Shown: piece after piece, positions 52,547 to 64,000 of the stretch
Layout: each line of letters starts with the position of its first letter
How positions within the stretch are numbered: the stretch's first letter is position 1
Assembly (NCBI GenBank): GCA_009746045.1
Contig: RPFO01000188.1
Span: 783,016 to 847,015 of the forward strand
Direction: 5' to 3'
Source of the DNA: Mesostigma viride
Taxonomy: Eukaryota > Streptophyta > Mesostigmatophyceae > Mesostigmatales > Mesostigmataceae
DNA: 64,000 nucleotides
Translations under genes and position numbers: made by a program
The notes under the pieces: model-generated
What the model was told of the DNA's origin: nothing
What the model saw: only the letters and a program-made list of their open reading frames with translations
Database searches by the model: none

Positions 52547-52840
52547 AGTATATGCAGCCCTACCCAGTAGTGTTTCTTTTAGGGTTGCAGCCCTTCCAGG
52601 CTGTAGCCCATTTGTGGTGCTGCAGCCCTTACAGGCTGTAGCCCCCTTTTGTGTGTGTGTGTGTGCTGCAGCCCTTCCAGGCTGTAGCCCATTTTTGCGT
52701 CGCAGCCCTTCCCGGCTGTAGCCCATTTTGGCGTTGCAGCCCTTCCCGGCTGTAGCCCATTTAGCCTTGCAGTCCTTCCAGGCTGTAGCCCAAGTGTTTC
52801 TTTTAGTGGCAGCCCTTATAGGCTGTAGCCCCTAGCAGCA
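52547..52840 (+). repeat. Minisatellite of self-complementary units in the LTR element
   Basis: About eight units of ~33 bases built on GCAGCCCTTCCAGGCTGTAGC followed by CCATTTT-like spacers. Within each unit CAGCC and GGCTG can pair, so the RNA would be a string of small hairpins. Confidence 0.9.
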
Positions 52841-53169
52841 ATAGTGTACACTGTGGCTTGCTCCTTAACCTTCGGAGCACGCTGAACAAGTCATTCGTGG
52901 GTACGGGTGGGGGAGGCAGGTCTTGCCACTCTTGTGCCACTCAGGCAGAAGAGTTAATTCTTATGCACACGGCACTCCTGGGTCACTAGGAGCCACTTGT
53001 ACCACTCTATGACCTTCACCACCACCTTTGCCTTCTGCCCCAACCATCCTCTCACCTGGGTCATCAGTGTAGAGGGTACAGGGAGGGCAACAATTGTGGG
53101 ATGCACTACGTAGCTGTGACAACAGGTAGTCATATCTGTTGCATGCGCGAATGGTGACGCGCAGTAGTA

Positions 53170-53405
53170 GCTACTTTGGTTGGCTGCTGCACTGTTACAG
53201 GTGGTCACACTTGTTCTTCTCCTTCATTGGGTTGTTTTATTTTCTTTAGGTGCTGGTAGTCATGCCAGTATCTTGGAGACAGGCAGGTAGTATAGCCAGT
53301 CTGGCTAGCTGCTGCGCTGTCACGGGTGGTCACACCTGTCCTTAATTCTTCTTTCTTTTGTTGTTTGGTTATTTCCATATGCTGCTAGTCATGCCAGTAT
53401 GTTGA
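53170..53405 (+). repeat. Direct duplication of ~100 bases in the LTR element
   Basis: GGCTGCTGCACTGTTACAGG...GGTGCTGGTAGTCATGCCAGTAT at about 53179-53272 recurs as GCTGCTGCGCTGTCACGG...TGCTGCTAGTCATGCCAGTAT at about 53306-53402. A separate pair with CCTTCCAGTCAGGGAGGGTT lies at 54013 and 54187. Confidence 0.75.
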
Positions 53406-56400
53406 CACTGTGTCCTTGTGGTTGTAGCCGTTAGCTGCCTGTACCTTGTGCCTCCTTTGCAGGGGCCAGGATGGCTGCCTGTGCTCACCTTATAGGTGCT
53501 ATAGTGACAATTGCTATCTTTAGTAGCATCGTCCCTTGTAGTCTTTAGTGACTGCAATATTCTAGCAATATTTGTATCAGCTGTGACAGCAGCTAGTAAT
53601 AGCTGTGTTGTCTAGGTTGCTCTTATTTGCTACTAGACATCGCAATTAGGGATACCCTCATGGCTATTGCTGTCTCTTTGTTGGGATTAATTAGTTAGAG
53701 TGACAGCTGCTGCAACAGTTAGTCATAGCTGGTGCCATCATGAGTATTTTGTCCCTTTTGCTTCCTTTGGTTCCTGTGTTTATGGCCCTCACGGCCGTCC
53801 ATGTGAATTAGTGCATCAACACTTTACCTCTTTTGTTTTCTTAGTGGTTGTCGCCGGCATTCCACCGGCTTGTTCCTTTGTGCATCATGTCCATCTTCAA
53901 GCGTCGGCCTGTTTGGCAAGGGTAATTAATGTTTCTTACCTTTGACGTATCTATGCGACGTGGTTGTTTCAGGATGATGCGCTTGGTTGTTGTAGCTCGG
54001 GTACCTTACTTTTCCTTCCAGTCAGGGAGGGTTCTATCAGCATATGCTTTGCAACCTTCCTAGTTGCAGATTTCACTTTGCTGAAATGCATGCTGTTGTG
54101 GACGTTCATGGACATCATTTCCCACATGTGGATCCTACAGGGTTCCCAGTACTCCTGTCATGCACACTTGTCTCCTCGTACTTTTTCCTTCCAGTCAGGG
54201 AGGGTTACGTCGCCACAATGTGCAACCTTCTTAGTTGCAGGTTTTAGGCAATGGAGCACTTAGCTGCATGACGGGCCTGGGATTGTTGTTGATTTTTGTT
54301 GCTTGACATAACAATCTATGGATCCTATAGGGTTAGCAGTACTCCTTCAGTCTGAAGGCGCTATTAGCATTTTGTTCTCTTCCCTGTTCTAAGGGGAGTT
54401 AGGACTCTTCACATGCGGGGTGCATTGGGTTTTACCACCACCCCCACATCATCTATCCTCAGTCGCATTCAGCCCGTTGCCATCCCCCCTCCCCTGCACA
54501 GCCACCGTGCCAGGAGCTAGCAAGTAGTAATCCTTGTTGTTAATAGGGGTTGCTGTTGGTCATACATGTTGTTTGCTTGTATTGATGTCAGGTGATAATG
54601 GGTGTTCATACCCATTGTTGTGGGTGTGTGGCACGTTTCTGTTGCAGGTAGTCATACCTATTTTTTTTTGTACTCAATACTAGCGGTCATGCTGGTAACC
54701 GTGGCAATGGTTTATCGTACATCGCCAGTTAGACACATCTACCATGATGACAGGGGCGCGTGATAGCTCAGTACCGGGGAGTTCCTCGACGTGTTTGTAG
54801 GGGCAGCCTTGCTTGTGGACCTGATCACTCCACTCTCACTGCCATTCGGACACATGTTTCGTAGACACTGCCTTGTCCTAACCTTCACACCCCTTTCTCC
54901 CCAGTCTGGGGGTACCCTTGTTGGTACAATGTCTTTGTACCTCAGTTGTGGCACGTCAATTTTGGCTTGATATTCTATCTGTTTGGTTTGTTTGGAATTT
55001 TTTTTCCCTTTCCCCCCCCCGCCCCCCTCCGGGTGCTTTCCGTCGCGAGGGCGCTCCGATTCCCATAGAGGGGGGAGGAGAGAAGAAGGAAGAGGCTTCA
55101 CAGCCCCTTAGGGGGGGAGGAGTCACATGGATAGGCATCTGTGTGTTACCCAGTTAGTGGACTGAAGGGAGAGGCTCCCATCCCCCTTAGGGGGGGAGGA
55201 GTCTGTGTGAGAAAGCACTGAGGTTACTAGTGTTATTACTAGTGGTGAGATCAGGTGCATGTGTTGGTATGTGTATAGTAGATACGTGGTTGGGTGTCCC
55301 TGGTTCATCAGGGACAAGGGTCAGCTGCACTATGATGTGTGCGCTTAGAAGATGTATGTAGGTGTATGGGGTGTGCATAAAGGATTGGAAGATGCGTATG
55401 CGTGTCAGAGGAATCTTTCAATTTTTTTTTTAACTTTGTGTGGTTTCCTCCATGCAAAGGCACACGCAGGGCTCCCCCTTAGGGGGGGGAGGTATCTCAT
55501 CTCTTTCGTGCGATGGATGTGCGCAGTCATGCACACTTGTCTCTTCCCCACCACACCAATACCAGCCGCAGGTCCGCAAGGAGGAGCTATCTGCTCTTCA
55601 GGACCCCGCTCTTCAGGAGGGGTTGGACCTCGGCGTTAGTTCATTCGGCGCGGAGTCCCCCTTGTAGTCATACGAGGTGGCGAGGGACACTGATTTCATA
55701 AGGGTTACGTACGGCGGCGACAAGAGCGCGGGATACGGTGCGCGCAGTTCGAGCTATGATCGCGCCTCAAGTTGCGACATCTGCGCGACGTCGGCGCAGT
55801 GGCGGCAGTCAGCGCTAGGGCGGCCGTCGGGCGAAGTATCACACGCGACTTCCGTCGCAAGCGTATATTTGTGCAACGGTGGTAAGCCACCGTACATGGA
55901 GCCCGCGCTATGCCCCTCAGGTATAGTGGCGACGGGCGACAAGGACAAGGAGACACAGTGGCCACATCGGCGAGTCGATGGACGCATCGGCGAGTCATTT
56001 GTTGGACAACATGGTTTCCGGCATTAACAAGGCGTCCGACCTCTCTTCGCAGTCCGCGGTGGAGGTCGAGTAGCGGGTTTTCTCCCAGCTGCAGGCGTTG
56101 CGTTTAGGTTTGGAGAAACAGATGGTTGCACAGGCAGAGTTTTTTTTTTTAGGCGCGGTTGTCCACCACGATGGAAGCGGTACTCCAGAAGGTGATGGAG
56201 CGGATGTTGACTCCCCAAGCGGCGGCGGGACCTGGGGCTTCTACACATTCCAGTGCAGGACCCAATCAGGTCGCGCCTTAAGGGCCGGGCGGGGCAGTCA
56301 CCAGCGCGACGTTACCGGTGGGTACTGTGACCGTTGCGGGTGGTACTTCAGGGGTCGCACCAGGGCCGTTAGGTCCCCACGTGGCGGGGCTTTCCAGCTC

Positions 56401-57122
56401 CTCCCACCGACCTTTGGCTCCTGTCCAGGTTCCCCCTCAGGGGTCTGGGTGGACCTCCCTATTGCCGCGTGTGGCGATAGTACGGGCGTGCGATTGGTCA
56501 TGGTCACATGACAGTTTACATTGTGTTCTTCACCACATTGTCTTATCGGGTGGGAGCCTTTGGCACCTTGCTTGCCATTGGTAGACTGTTCTATTTGGGA
56601 CGTTGTTGAGTTGGTGACATTTGGTGACATTTGGCGACATTCGGTGACATTTGGCGACACTCGGTGATCTTTGGCGACTTTTGGCTACTTTATTGTAGCA
56701 TGGCCTTTATTGGCTCTTGTGATGAGAATTTGGAGGTTGAGCCACCTGCGTGTGATGTATCACCTCGTGCAGTTACAGTGGTGGTCGTGTCGATGCCTGT
56801 ATTGACTATCCTCACTTTGGATGTGTTACGATTCACGTATGTCCGTGGCTAAACTTGTGGTGATCGTGGAGACCTTGGCTCACTGCCCTGTGTCTTGGCC
56901 CCTCGCTTCTGTCCTTTGGGCATGCATCCTTCTTCTGCGTGCCGCGCGGCCAATGGACGGGATCTGAGTTGGGCTTGCCCGATGGACCAGCTTAGTCGTG
57001 CAAGCTGGTCCCTGCCCCATCGGGACCATAGGTCACTCATGGGTTGCACCATGCGTATACGGAGTCTAGCATGTTCTGGGCGTGGTTGTCGTTGGGCTAG
57101 CGGGGTAGCCGACCTCTCCCCA

Positions 57123-57137
57123 GAGAGGGGGGAGGAG
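57123..57137 (+). other. Polypurine tract
   Basis: GAGAGGGGGGAGGAG abuts the right LTR, as expected for plus-strand priming. Similar GGGGGGAGGAG blocks occur in the interior near 55065, 55108, 55188 and 55486. Confidence 0.85.
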
Positions 57138-57834
57138 TGTTGCGTCCAAGCCTATTTAATTAGGTTCCTTTAGTGGACAGTTCGGCGCAACAATGTGAAA
57201 TAGGCGAAGTCTTAGTGTTCGACTATTTAGGACTATTTGTACAGCCGGTTCATACGGCGTTGTACTTGCTATTCAGTGGTTTTGTAGTACTTTCGGTACT
57301 TTGGTTTATCTGTAGGTGCGCAGCATGTCAATGTGCGTGGACCTAGTATAATTCGTTTTGGGTCGTACGGTCAATTCGTGTGAACCGTAGCGCCCTAGAG
57401 ATCTCGGTTGACCATGCGTCCAAGCAGTGCTGCTTGGCACTGCTTGGCAACGCTGTGAGCCGCCAAGGTTAATAGTGTGTGGGAACGTTCACCATTGTCA
57501 CCCCCGGAATGAATGAAATGAATTGAGTTAATCTCTTTCTCTTTCCGGCTGGGTCACGCCCGCGGGTTTAGGAAATGCATGGTCCTGAATTCCTGTCGTA
57601 AATGCTACATGTACCTCGGGAGGCATTAGCCACGCTTCCCTATATAGAGGTTGTCTCACCGCAGGCTATAACCGGCCAGGGTCAACTGCGCCAGGTTAAT
57701 TATGTTAGATTAGTTATCGTCCATACTAGTCATGGTGTGGATTGCGTAGATTAATATAGCGACCACTGTTCATAATGGTCTATTATGAATCAGGTGTAGA
57801 TCTTTTACACCCGGCAGTCAGCCGGGATGTAAAA
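57138..57834 (+). repeat. 3' LTR
   Basis: Same length and, by eye, the same sequence as the 5' LTR. Confidence 0.93.
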
Positions 57835-57839
57835 TCTTA

Positions 57840-60180
57840 GTTGAGTGGACAATTGGTTGGTTGCCCCAGAGGGGGTGCAGTGGTGTAGGGGAACCTCGCT
57901 GTGGGGCGGTAGCTGGGTGGTTTAGTGGGTGGTTTGCGATGTTGACCAACCCAGTGTGGAAGGTGGTGGAGGTAATACCGAAGGATGGTAGTCACACAGG
58001 TTGGTTAGGTGGACTCAAGGTGGATGGTCGGGTGGGTCAGCGTATGGTTTGCATGGGGAGGAGGGCAGCGTATGGTTTGGGGGGGAGGCGGTGTTACGGT
58101 GTTGTGGGGGGCCTCAGTGTGGGGGCGATATATCGAGAGTGGTCCGTAGTCGATCAGGGGGGGATGGATAGCGGCATGTGGATGTCTGTAATGTATATTT
58201 GTGGGTGGGGTGGGTATGGAACAGGCAGGGGAGTGGGGCGAGTGGGGGTTAGCGGGGTGCCGGAGGGTGCTAGCATTGTGGCGGGATGGTTATTAGAGGC
58301 ACATGGAAACACAAAATGGCAAGAGTAACAGCATGCATAGCAACATTGGACCAGCTGTTCCTATAACATCTGCAGCCCTCACCATGCAACACCCACAGCA
58401 TGCAGCTGGCAACTGGCAGCCAACAGGGACAACGTTCGCAAAGATGTGACGCCAAGGCCATTGGAGACCCTGATGTTTAAGTTCAGGGGCCGGGGTTCCT
58501 AGTCCTGCCGTGTACTTAACTTGATTCAGGGCTGCACTCTTCGTGTGGTGCAGCAAGGGCTCATGGCCGGTATGGTGATAGCCGGTAGGGGGGTGATGAA
58601 GACCTTGATTGCCATGGATATCCTCCGGCGTGGCGGAGGGGCCGCAGGGAGCGAGGCACCATGGAGGAGGCGATGGAGCGATTGAGGAAATGTAGGCAGT
58701 AGCACGAGGCCCAGCAGCGGCGGATTCAGTGGAAATATTGCTGGACGTGGTGCGTGCGGTGGGATGCATGGGTAGGCACTGCCTGCCATCACCCGGACAT
58801 TTCCTGTTACGGCACAGCCCGCAATCAGCCATATTGGAGGAGACGGGCCTTGCTGCGAATGGAGGGCGTGATATTGCATGGGAAAAATCATGCCGAGAGT
58901 CTCAGAGTGTCTCGCATGGGGACAGCCGGCTGCAGCGTGAGGGTCGAGGAGCTCGAAATGCAGGTCTCGGCGGTACATGTGGGCCACTGGTGAGGTCGCC
59001 AATGTGATGGAGGCCTCTCCATCGTGCCAGTGGGACATCACTCAACAGCCAAATTAAGGGGCGGCTGAATTGTTGGTGGGATAGAATTCTGAGAACTGCA
59101 CAGAAACGACCCAAGAAAGCTCGAATCGCGGGCATGGGCAGGCGAGGTAAAAGAGGGAAACATTGCGCCATCGGTTGAGGAAATAAGGCCTGTTTACAGG
59201 ACTGGGCCGCAGAAGGAGTCGAGGCGTCGGCTCAGTTGGCAGGGCGACGATAAGTCTGTCAAAGCAGCTCATGGGTGGCGCAATGAGAGCTCATCAGGAA
59301 GGTCTCGCGCAGGAGGTTTCGATGTGCTAAAATTTATCTCAGGCCTCGAAGCGGCGTAGGCGGGTGAAAATCGTAAATCCGCCATAGCCGCCATTTCAAA
59401 AAAATTTCCCGCCAAAAAAATTATCCAATTATGGACCAGAGATGTAAAAGATTGGGAGAGTATCAGCCAATCCCTAAGTAATGGCGTGGGATTATTGACC
59501 TAGCCAACTAAATAACTACTAGACCGTAGTTTGGTCCATAATTGGCTAATAAAAAATATACCCATTTCCCCGAAACTACTAGACCGTAGTCTATCGTCAC
59601 CCGGCCCCCAACTGCTACCGAATTTCGTCCTTAGTCACTCTCTCTTTGGTCCATAATTGGCTAATGAAATATACCCGTTTCCCCGAAAATTTCGTCCTTA
59701 GTAAGCTTAGTGGGACACAACAACAACAACAAGAAGCTTAGTGGCGTGGGATATGAACTGAACTGAACAGAACTGAAGCTTAGTGGCATATTGCGCCAGG
59801 ATCGCGCCAGGAGCGCGCGCACTGCGCAGCGAGGCGAGTGGCGAGTGGCGACTGGGGTAAATAAAATTTTGTCAATCGGCCTGTCTAGCTGGCATGCCAT
59901 AGGTACCTAAACATTAGGCCAGTTGTCACCCCGATGCCTTCTAAAGCACGAACGGTGATGCTGCCATGCTGCCCCCCCGAACGCTCGATTCTCGCAATAA
60001 ACCCCCATTCCAACGCAATTGGACCGCATCGTCGCGGAGGTAGACGCGGTGTAGCCTTCATTTCCTGAACTCTGGAGTAAGCCGCGCCTGTAAGCTCCAC
60101 AACCGAAAGCCTGCAATTACTAGTTGTACTGGCACGCCTGTCTAAAATCTAGACATTCCTGTATCGAGTCTTGTTTCAAC
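57840..60180. other. Stretch without a confirmed gene
   Basis: G-rich plus strand at 57840-58290. At 59531-59690 the phrase TTTGGTCCATAATTGGCTAA plus ATATACCC and TTTCCCCGAAA occurs twice, and an inverted CCAATTATGGACCA lies at 59428, pointing to a worn repeat with inverted parts. The minus-strand frame at 59885-60100 (V-V-E-L-T-G-A-A-Y-S and I-A-R-I-E-R-S-G-G-Q-H-G) looks coding-like and may be one exon of a gene I cannot identify. Confidence 0.35.
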
Positions 60181-60946
60181 ATGGTAACAGCGCAGGAAAT
60201 TGTTACCATTATCTGCTGCTTCTTCATTCCTCCATTGGGGGTTTATCTGAAGGTGCGTTTGGCCGAGTGCTCTTATGATAGGATGATTGGGCTTTTGTCT
60301 AGCCAGAAAAGCCTCATGCTTGAGCTTGTTTGCCTGGATCTGGGCCCATCATAGTCGTGGGTGCTTATGGGGGGGAGTGGTACCTTACGCCAAATTTCAA
60401 CGGACTATGGTGGACATCGAACTTCTATACACATGGCTATTGCCGTTAGGCACTCTGATTAGCTAAATGGTGTCGATGCCTATGCCGAAAGCGGCTACAT
60501 GGAAGCAAACAAGCGGCTAGCTACTTGCTTCGAACTAGCTTCCAGATTCCTTGGTTCATATTTTATTGTCAGATTCACACTCTTGAACGTCATGCGCGCC
60601 CTGCCAGGGTGACAGTACTTGTCACGAGGTGTCGATAGTAAATTGCTAGGTTGGTGATCCCTTGCTCATAGCCCTCTAATGGGGTAGTCTGTTATAATTT
60701 CTCTCTGAATGTGTCACACTGCAATCCTGATCGCTTTGTCAACTAGTTCAGATGGCGCCTTTGGGAATCGAGTCTGGAAACCGTATCAGTTTATTTATAT
60801 CAGTTTGTATGCATCAGTTTGTTTGCGCTGTGAGCCTGACTTGTCTGACTTTTGCTTGCACCAACACAGACCGGGACGTGCGACAACCGGGCCTGGATCT
60901 GCCTGGTCCTTTGGTTTTTTTTCGCGCTCCCTGGCATTATATATGG
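60181..60946 (+). CDS. PMP3: PMP3/Ric1-type small membrane protein (two exons seen)
   Basis: Exon 1 is 60181-60252 and gives MVTAQEIVTIICCFFIPPLG then V-Y-L-K; the donor is AAG/GTGCGT. Exon 2 is 60870-60946 and gives T-G-T-C-D-N-R-A-W-I-C-L-V-L-W-F-F-F-A-L-P-G-I-I-Y; acceptor AACACAG, donor ATG/GTGAGT. The I-P-P-L-G-V-[FY]-L-K first helix and W-I-C-L...P-G-I-I-Y second helix are the hallmark of the PMP3 (UPF0057) family, proteolipids of about 50-60 residues in the plasma membrane that respond to salt and cold and influence membrane potential and ion balance. The frame joins in phase. The short last exon is not settled; acceptors near 60996 or 61209 are possible. This is the clearest host gene in the window. 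Confidence 0.85.
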
Positions 60947-60949
60947 TGA

Positions 60950-62295
60950 GTACTTGCTCACCCACCCCTCTGGTCTGCTGGCATTATATATAGACATGAG
61001 TACTAGCTCTTGGGCACCCATCTTGTATCCGCTGCGCGCCCAGTTTGTGAATCAGCATATGAAGCCATCGCAGCTAGTGTTTGTTGCACGTTAGTAGAAA
61101 CCGGGTGCAGTCATCGTAAGCACAAACCTCCGTGAACGAGAAGCATGCGTTATCACGGCATTGGCGGTTTTGGCACTAGTCCCGGACATGCTCCTCGTGT
61201 TCTGCAGCTGCAAGGTGACGAAACTGCAAGCTGTTGCGGGCTATGCTCCAGCTGCCGGCATAGTAACTAAGTTTTCCTTGTGTCTTCTAAGGTTGAGAAC
61301 ACATTGGTGCCTGGAATCATATCAGCCTGTGAATATCAGATTGTGGGCGTCAATGTCAGGTCTTGTGTGTTGTTTGATTGGCCCCGTTGTCATCTTTCAA
61401 GCTCCGCCTTGTGCAGGGCCTGTCATGGGCACGTGTGAATGAATGGACAAGAATGCCGGTCATGTGTGTGATTCTCATAACCACTTACGACGAACAGTTC
61501 ATGTGCCAATTAATCTCTTCCACAGAAAGTTCTTGGTGTAACCTGATGTGCAAGCTGTCATAGGCCCCTGCTGCAGCCCCATTGGTCATCTCTGTAAAGC
61601 TATCCTGCTTTAGAGGCTGCCATCGCTTCCCCCCCCCCCCTTTCTTACTTGCATTCGTTCTTATGCCAATGTGGCGCTTGGTTCCCAATGTACCGAACGT
61701 CTTGTCTTCCCCTGCAGCCATCCTGGTATTCATGGACAAGATCCAGCCAAATGGCCTGGGCATCAAATAAGCACGCACTTTGCGGTTCCATTGGCACAGC
61801 GTGTATGCATTGGCGGCGAGATATTTTGTTGAACATCTAGTGGCAAGGCCAATGCTCTTGGCCATGCGCCACGTTGAGGGTATCTCAAGCTGTCACTACA
61901 CACTAGTTGGCACTACACACATATTACCTTACAGTACTCATGCCCCATGAAGTGTAGGCAGACAGGGGGACGCCAGACATGCAGAGCATATTACCAACCT
62001 GACCATGAGCACAGCGCCCTTGGTGGGACCTCCCACAATGTTTGAACGGCCAGCCATTGGAACGTGCAAGCTCATGGGCAAGTAGGCTGCTTTTATGTAA
62101 GACTTCACCATGTGCGCAGGCTGCCGGCCATCAAGACCATGCCCCTTAAAGGCAGGACTTAAATATTTTCAGCTCTGATAGTTAGGCAAGCATCTAACTG
62201 GTGATATATACTACCTGGTGTATACTAAGTAAACTTAGTATGTAAGTAAGTACTTGCGTGTCATGCGCATGGGCGTGCCATGGAGAACTATGCTA
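60950..62295. other. Downstream region of the PMP3 gene and spacer
   Basis: May include the last PMP3 exon and 3' UTR. Otherwise no supported gene. A C13 run sits at 61629-61641. Confidence 0.4.
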
Positions 62296-63064
62296 ATCTC
62301 ATTAATTAATTGATTAACATAAACAGCGGTACTTGAGCATAAGCCCTCAGTACAGTTGAGTGGGATGGGATGGATGGAGCTAATTATCTAAGACCTAGTT
62401 ACAGGGTTGTGGGCACCACGGCCTGAATTGCTGTAAATGCCATACTCGGTCACACGCGGAGCCCCCACTGGCTTGGGGGTGGTCTCCTTCATTGAATTGA
62501 ATTGAATTGTAACATAACTCCGTTGGGAGTATATGTAGCACATAGCCCAGAGAAGGGGCATATGGCCTATCATACATTCTAAGCTACTTCCTGCAAGGGT
62601 GGGAATGTAAACAACACTTGCTCTAGGTGCACCAGGGGCACCTGCACCCTCATGATCTTCACACTATGCCCAGCTAAGGGGGAGTATGTCATGTGGGGGA
62701 AGATCAACATGGCTATACAAGAGCTAGGGCATGGCTTCTCAGCAGGGAGTGACCCCCTGCATGGGCACGGCATAATTAAATAAAGCTCCTTCATTACTAC
62801 CTGCCAACTATCCTTGCGAACCATCTGCCTCCAGATTACAGAGCCAGGGGGCTGCCCTGGCGTGCATGAGCCCATTGCAACGTAGGTAACATGCCTAATC
62901 TATCCCGGAAAGTCCACGGGTGGCGCCCCGGCCGCCCTCGGCCTGGGGCACGCCAGGTGAGGACATAACGCCCAGGTTGGGCGCGCTTGGTGCCTGCTGA
63001 GCTATCCATAGCGTCTACCTGATCTGTGCAGGTGAGGTGCCCGGCTAGGTCCAGGCGCCTGTGC
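62296..63064 (-). mobile_element. LINE-1-type copy with a SINE-like insertion
   Basis: Minus-oriented 3' part of the LINE-1 type, 5'-truncated at about 63064. It is interrupted at 62494-62785. The 3' end is worn (CAGCGGTACTTGAGCATAAG in place of the hairpin) and abuts ATTAATTAATTGATTAA. Confidence 0.85.
62494..62785 (-). mobile_element. SINE-like element, copy 2, with target duplication
   Basis: A 292-bp insertion in the LINE, flanked by CTCCTTCATT on both sides (62484-62493 and 62786-62795); the uninterrupted LINE has this sequence once. On the minus strand it ends GGAGTTATGTTAC followed by an AATTC-type tail (three units). It matches copy 1 at 4976-5222 over the 3' ~180 bases. Confidence 0.88.
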
Positions 63065-63075
63065 CTAATAATATG

Positions 63076-63112
63076 GGAATTAATTATAATTAATTAATTA
63101 ATTAATTAATTA
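63076..63112. repeat. (TTAA)n microsatellite between two LINE copies
   Basis: TAATTAATTAATTAATTAAT run. It lies exactly between the 5'-truncated end of one LINE copy (63064) and the 3' end of the next (about 63117). Confidence 0.95.
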
Positions 63113-63116
63113 ATAA

Positions 63117-64000
63117 ATACGTGACTGCGTCACGTGAGCATAAGTCCTCAGTGGGAGGGGAACATGGGATGGAATGGATGGTGTAAGCTATCTAGGTCCT
63201 AGTTACAGGGTTGTGGGCATCACGGCCCGAATCACTATGAATGCGCGCCATACGCGGTCACACGCGGAGCCCCCACAGACTTGGGGGTGGTCTCCTTCAT
63301 CACGACTTGCCATCTATCCTTGCGTACCATCTGCCTCCATATTACAGACAAACCAGGAGGCTGCCCGGGTGTGAGCCCGTCACGTCTAGTGTAGCACATG
63401 TCCATGCCGAGTCTATCACGAAAAGTCCACGCGGGTGGCAGCCCTGCCGCGCGCGGCCTGGGGCACGCCAGGTGAGGACATATCGCCCAGGCTGGGCGGG
63501 CTTGGTGCCAGCTAGTCTATCTGATGTGTCTACCTGATCTGTGCGGGCCAGGTGCCCGGCTAGGCCCAGGCGCCTGTGCCTAAGAACGTGGGAAACATAG
63601 GGCAAATCAGCGTACAAATCCTCATTACTAATGTGCAAACCAAAGGGGATGTTAAGGGCCTTGCGCAGCATCTTGGTGACGTTGCCGTCGAGTCGTTGCT
63701 CCAGCTCCTGCGTCAGTGTCCAGGTCTCGGCGCCGTAGGTCAGGATCGTCAGAATGACGACCTTGAAGAGGTCACGCTTCACGATCCGGGGTAGGGCGGG
63801 GTTGCTCCACCAGCGGCGGTGGTCATGGAGTTGCCGGCCCACGCCATGCCGATCCGTGTCGTCAGGTCGTCCTCACAGTCGGGAAGCCAACTGCCGAGCA
63901 GCTTGAAGCGGCCTGAAGTAGGGTACTGTAGTTGACCTCGGTGTCGTCTAAGAGGCGCCGGCGGCGGGAGTGTGCGGGTGGGGGTCCTGCCATGCCGAGG
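63117..64000 (-). mobile_element. LINE-1-type copy running off the right edge
   Basis: Minus-oriented; the 3' end begins with the hairpin ACGTGAC-TGC-GTCACGT. Encodes [40 protein letters not shown]. The uninterrupted CGGCATGGACATGTGCTACA near 63393-63413 (reverse complement) serves as an empty site for the giant element. A few small indels relative to the other copies. Confidence 0.92.

Larger units (their letters stand above)
51315..57834 (+). mobile_element. Recent LTR retrotransposon, probably non-autonomous
   Basis: Two 697-bp LTRs bound a 5.1-kb interior. TCTTA flanks the element on both sides (51310-51314 and 57835-57839). A primer-binding site follows the left LTR and a purine tract precedes the right LTR. 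I find no reverse transcriptase, RNase H or integrase, and only a faint gag-like trace near 55560-56200, so it looks like a large derivative mobilised by a partner. The LTRs look identical, so insertion is very recent on an evolutionary scale. Its coding interior is treated as fossil. The strand is set by the positions of primer site and purine tract. Confidence 0.9.

Noticed and set aside
57861-58328. 155-residue Gly/Trp/Val-rich frame
   Set aside because: G-rich low-complexity DNA just outside the LTR element; composition alone explains the openness.
59885-60116. Possible exon on the minus strand
   Set aside because: Two overlapping frames are both open and neither has a recognisable motif or a partner exon, so it is mentioned only as a possibility in the spacer entry.

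Overview
The window is a piece of nuclear genome from a eukaryote, most likely an alga of the green lineage (tentative). Spliced genes use GT-AG introns. A PMP3-type membrane protein gene lies near the right end, mobile elements are nested in one another, and a short block at the left edge has the compact, intronless look of giant-virus DNA. Coding regions are GC-rich; spacers are rich in TTAA repeats, minisatellites and inverted repeats.

Layout. 1-2690: endogenous giant-virus fragment (PCNA sliding clamp, two small genes, a LysM protein). 2700-7600: gene-poor DNA with satellites, SINE-like copies and LINE scraps. 7690-10980: a decayed LTR retroelement whose polyprotein region carries a C5 cytosine-DNA methyltransferase. 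11583-16850: a spliced gene of unknown function, split by a reverse-oriented LINE. 17560-19560: a decayed gag region of another LTR element. 19905-21057: 3' part of a second LINE type with a C-terminal zinc-finger/endonuclease-like region. 23119-51113: a copy of the first LINE type, interrupted by the main object of the window.

The main object is 24222-50834, about 26.6 kb. It has imperfect terminal inverted repeats and a 5-bp duplication (GGACA), and it sits inside a LINE whose two halves rejoin exactly; two other LINE copies in the window show the unoccupied site. Genes on its left run leftward, including a DDE-type transposase-like gene with D-W-A-E-N-Y, S-D-N-C and H-G-K...D-G-x-G motifs. 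Genes on its right run rightward and are multi-exon and unrecognised. Between them lies a minisatellite of about 6.6 kb with units near 31 bp. About 25 copies of a short near-perfect palindrome (arm GGGTCTCGC, loop TGCA) lie in this element, many inside its introns, and I saw none elsewhere in the window. I read this as a giant DNA transposon with its own palindrome family, and as the best candidate for an undescribed system here.

51315-57834: a recent non-autonomous-looking LTR retrotransposon with 697-bp LTRs that look identical and a TCTTA target duplication. 57835-64000: host DNA with the PMP3-type gene (60181-60946) and two more LINE copies, one of which received a SINE-like insertion flanked by a 10-bp duplication.

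In the genes of the giant element and in the 11.6-16.9 kb gene the reading frame changes several times, often at G runs. This could be decay, or homopolymer errors in a long-read assembly; the sequence alone cannot decide. All calls come from reading the sequence and its translations; no database was searched.
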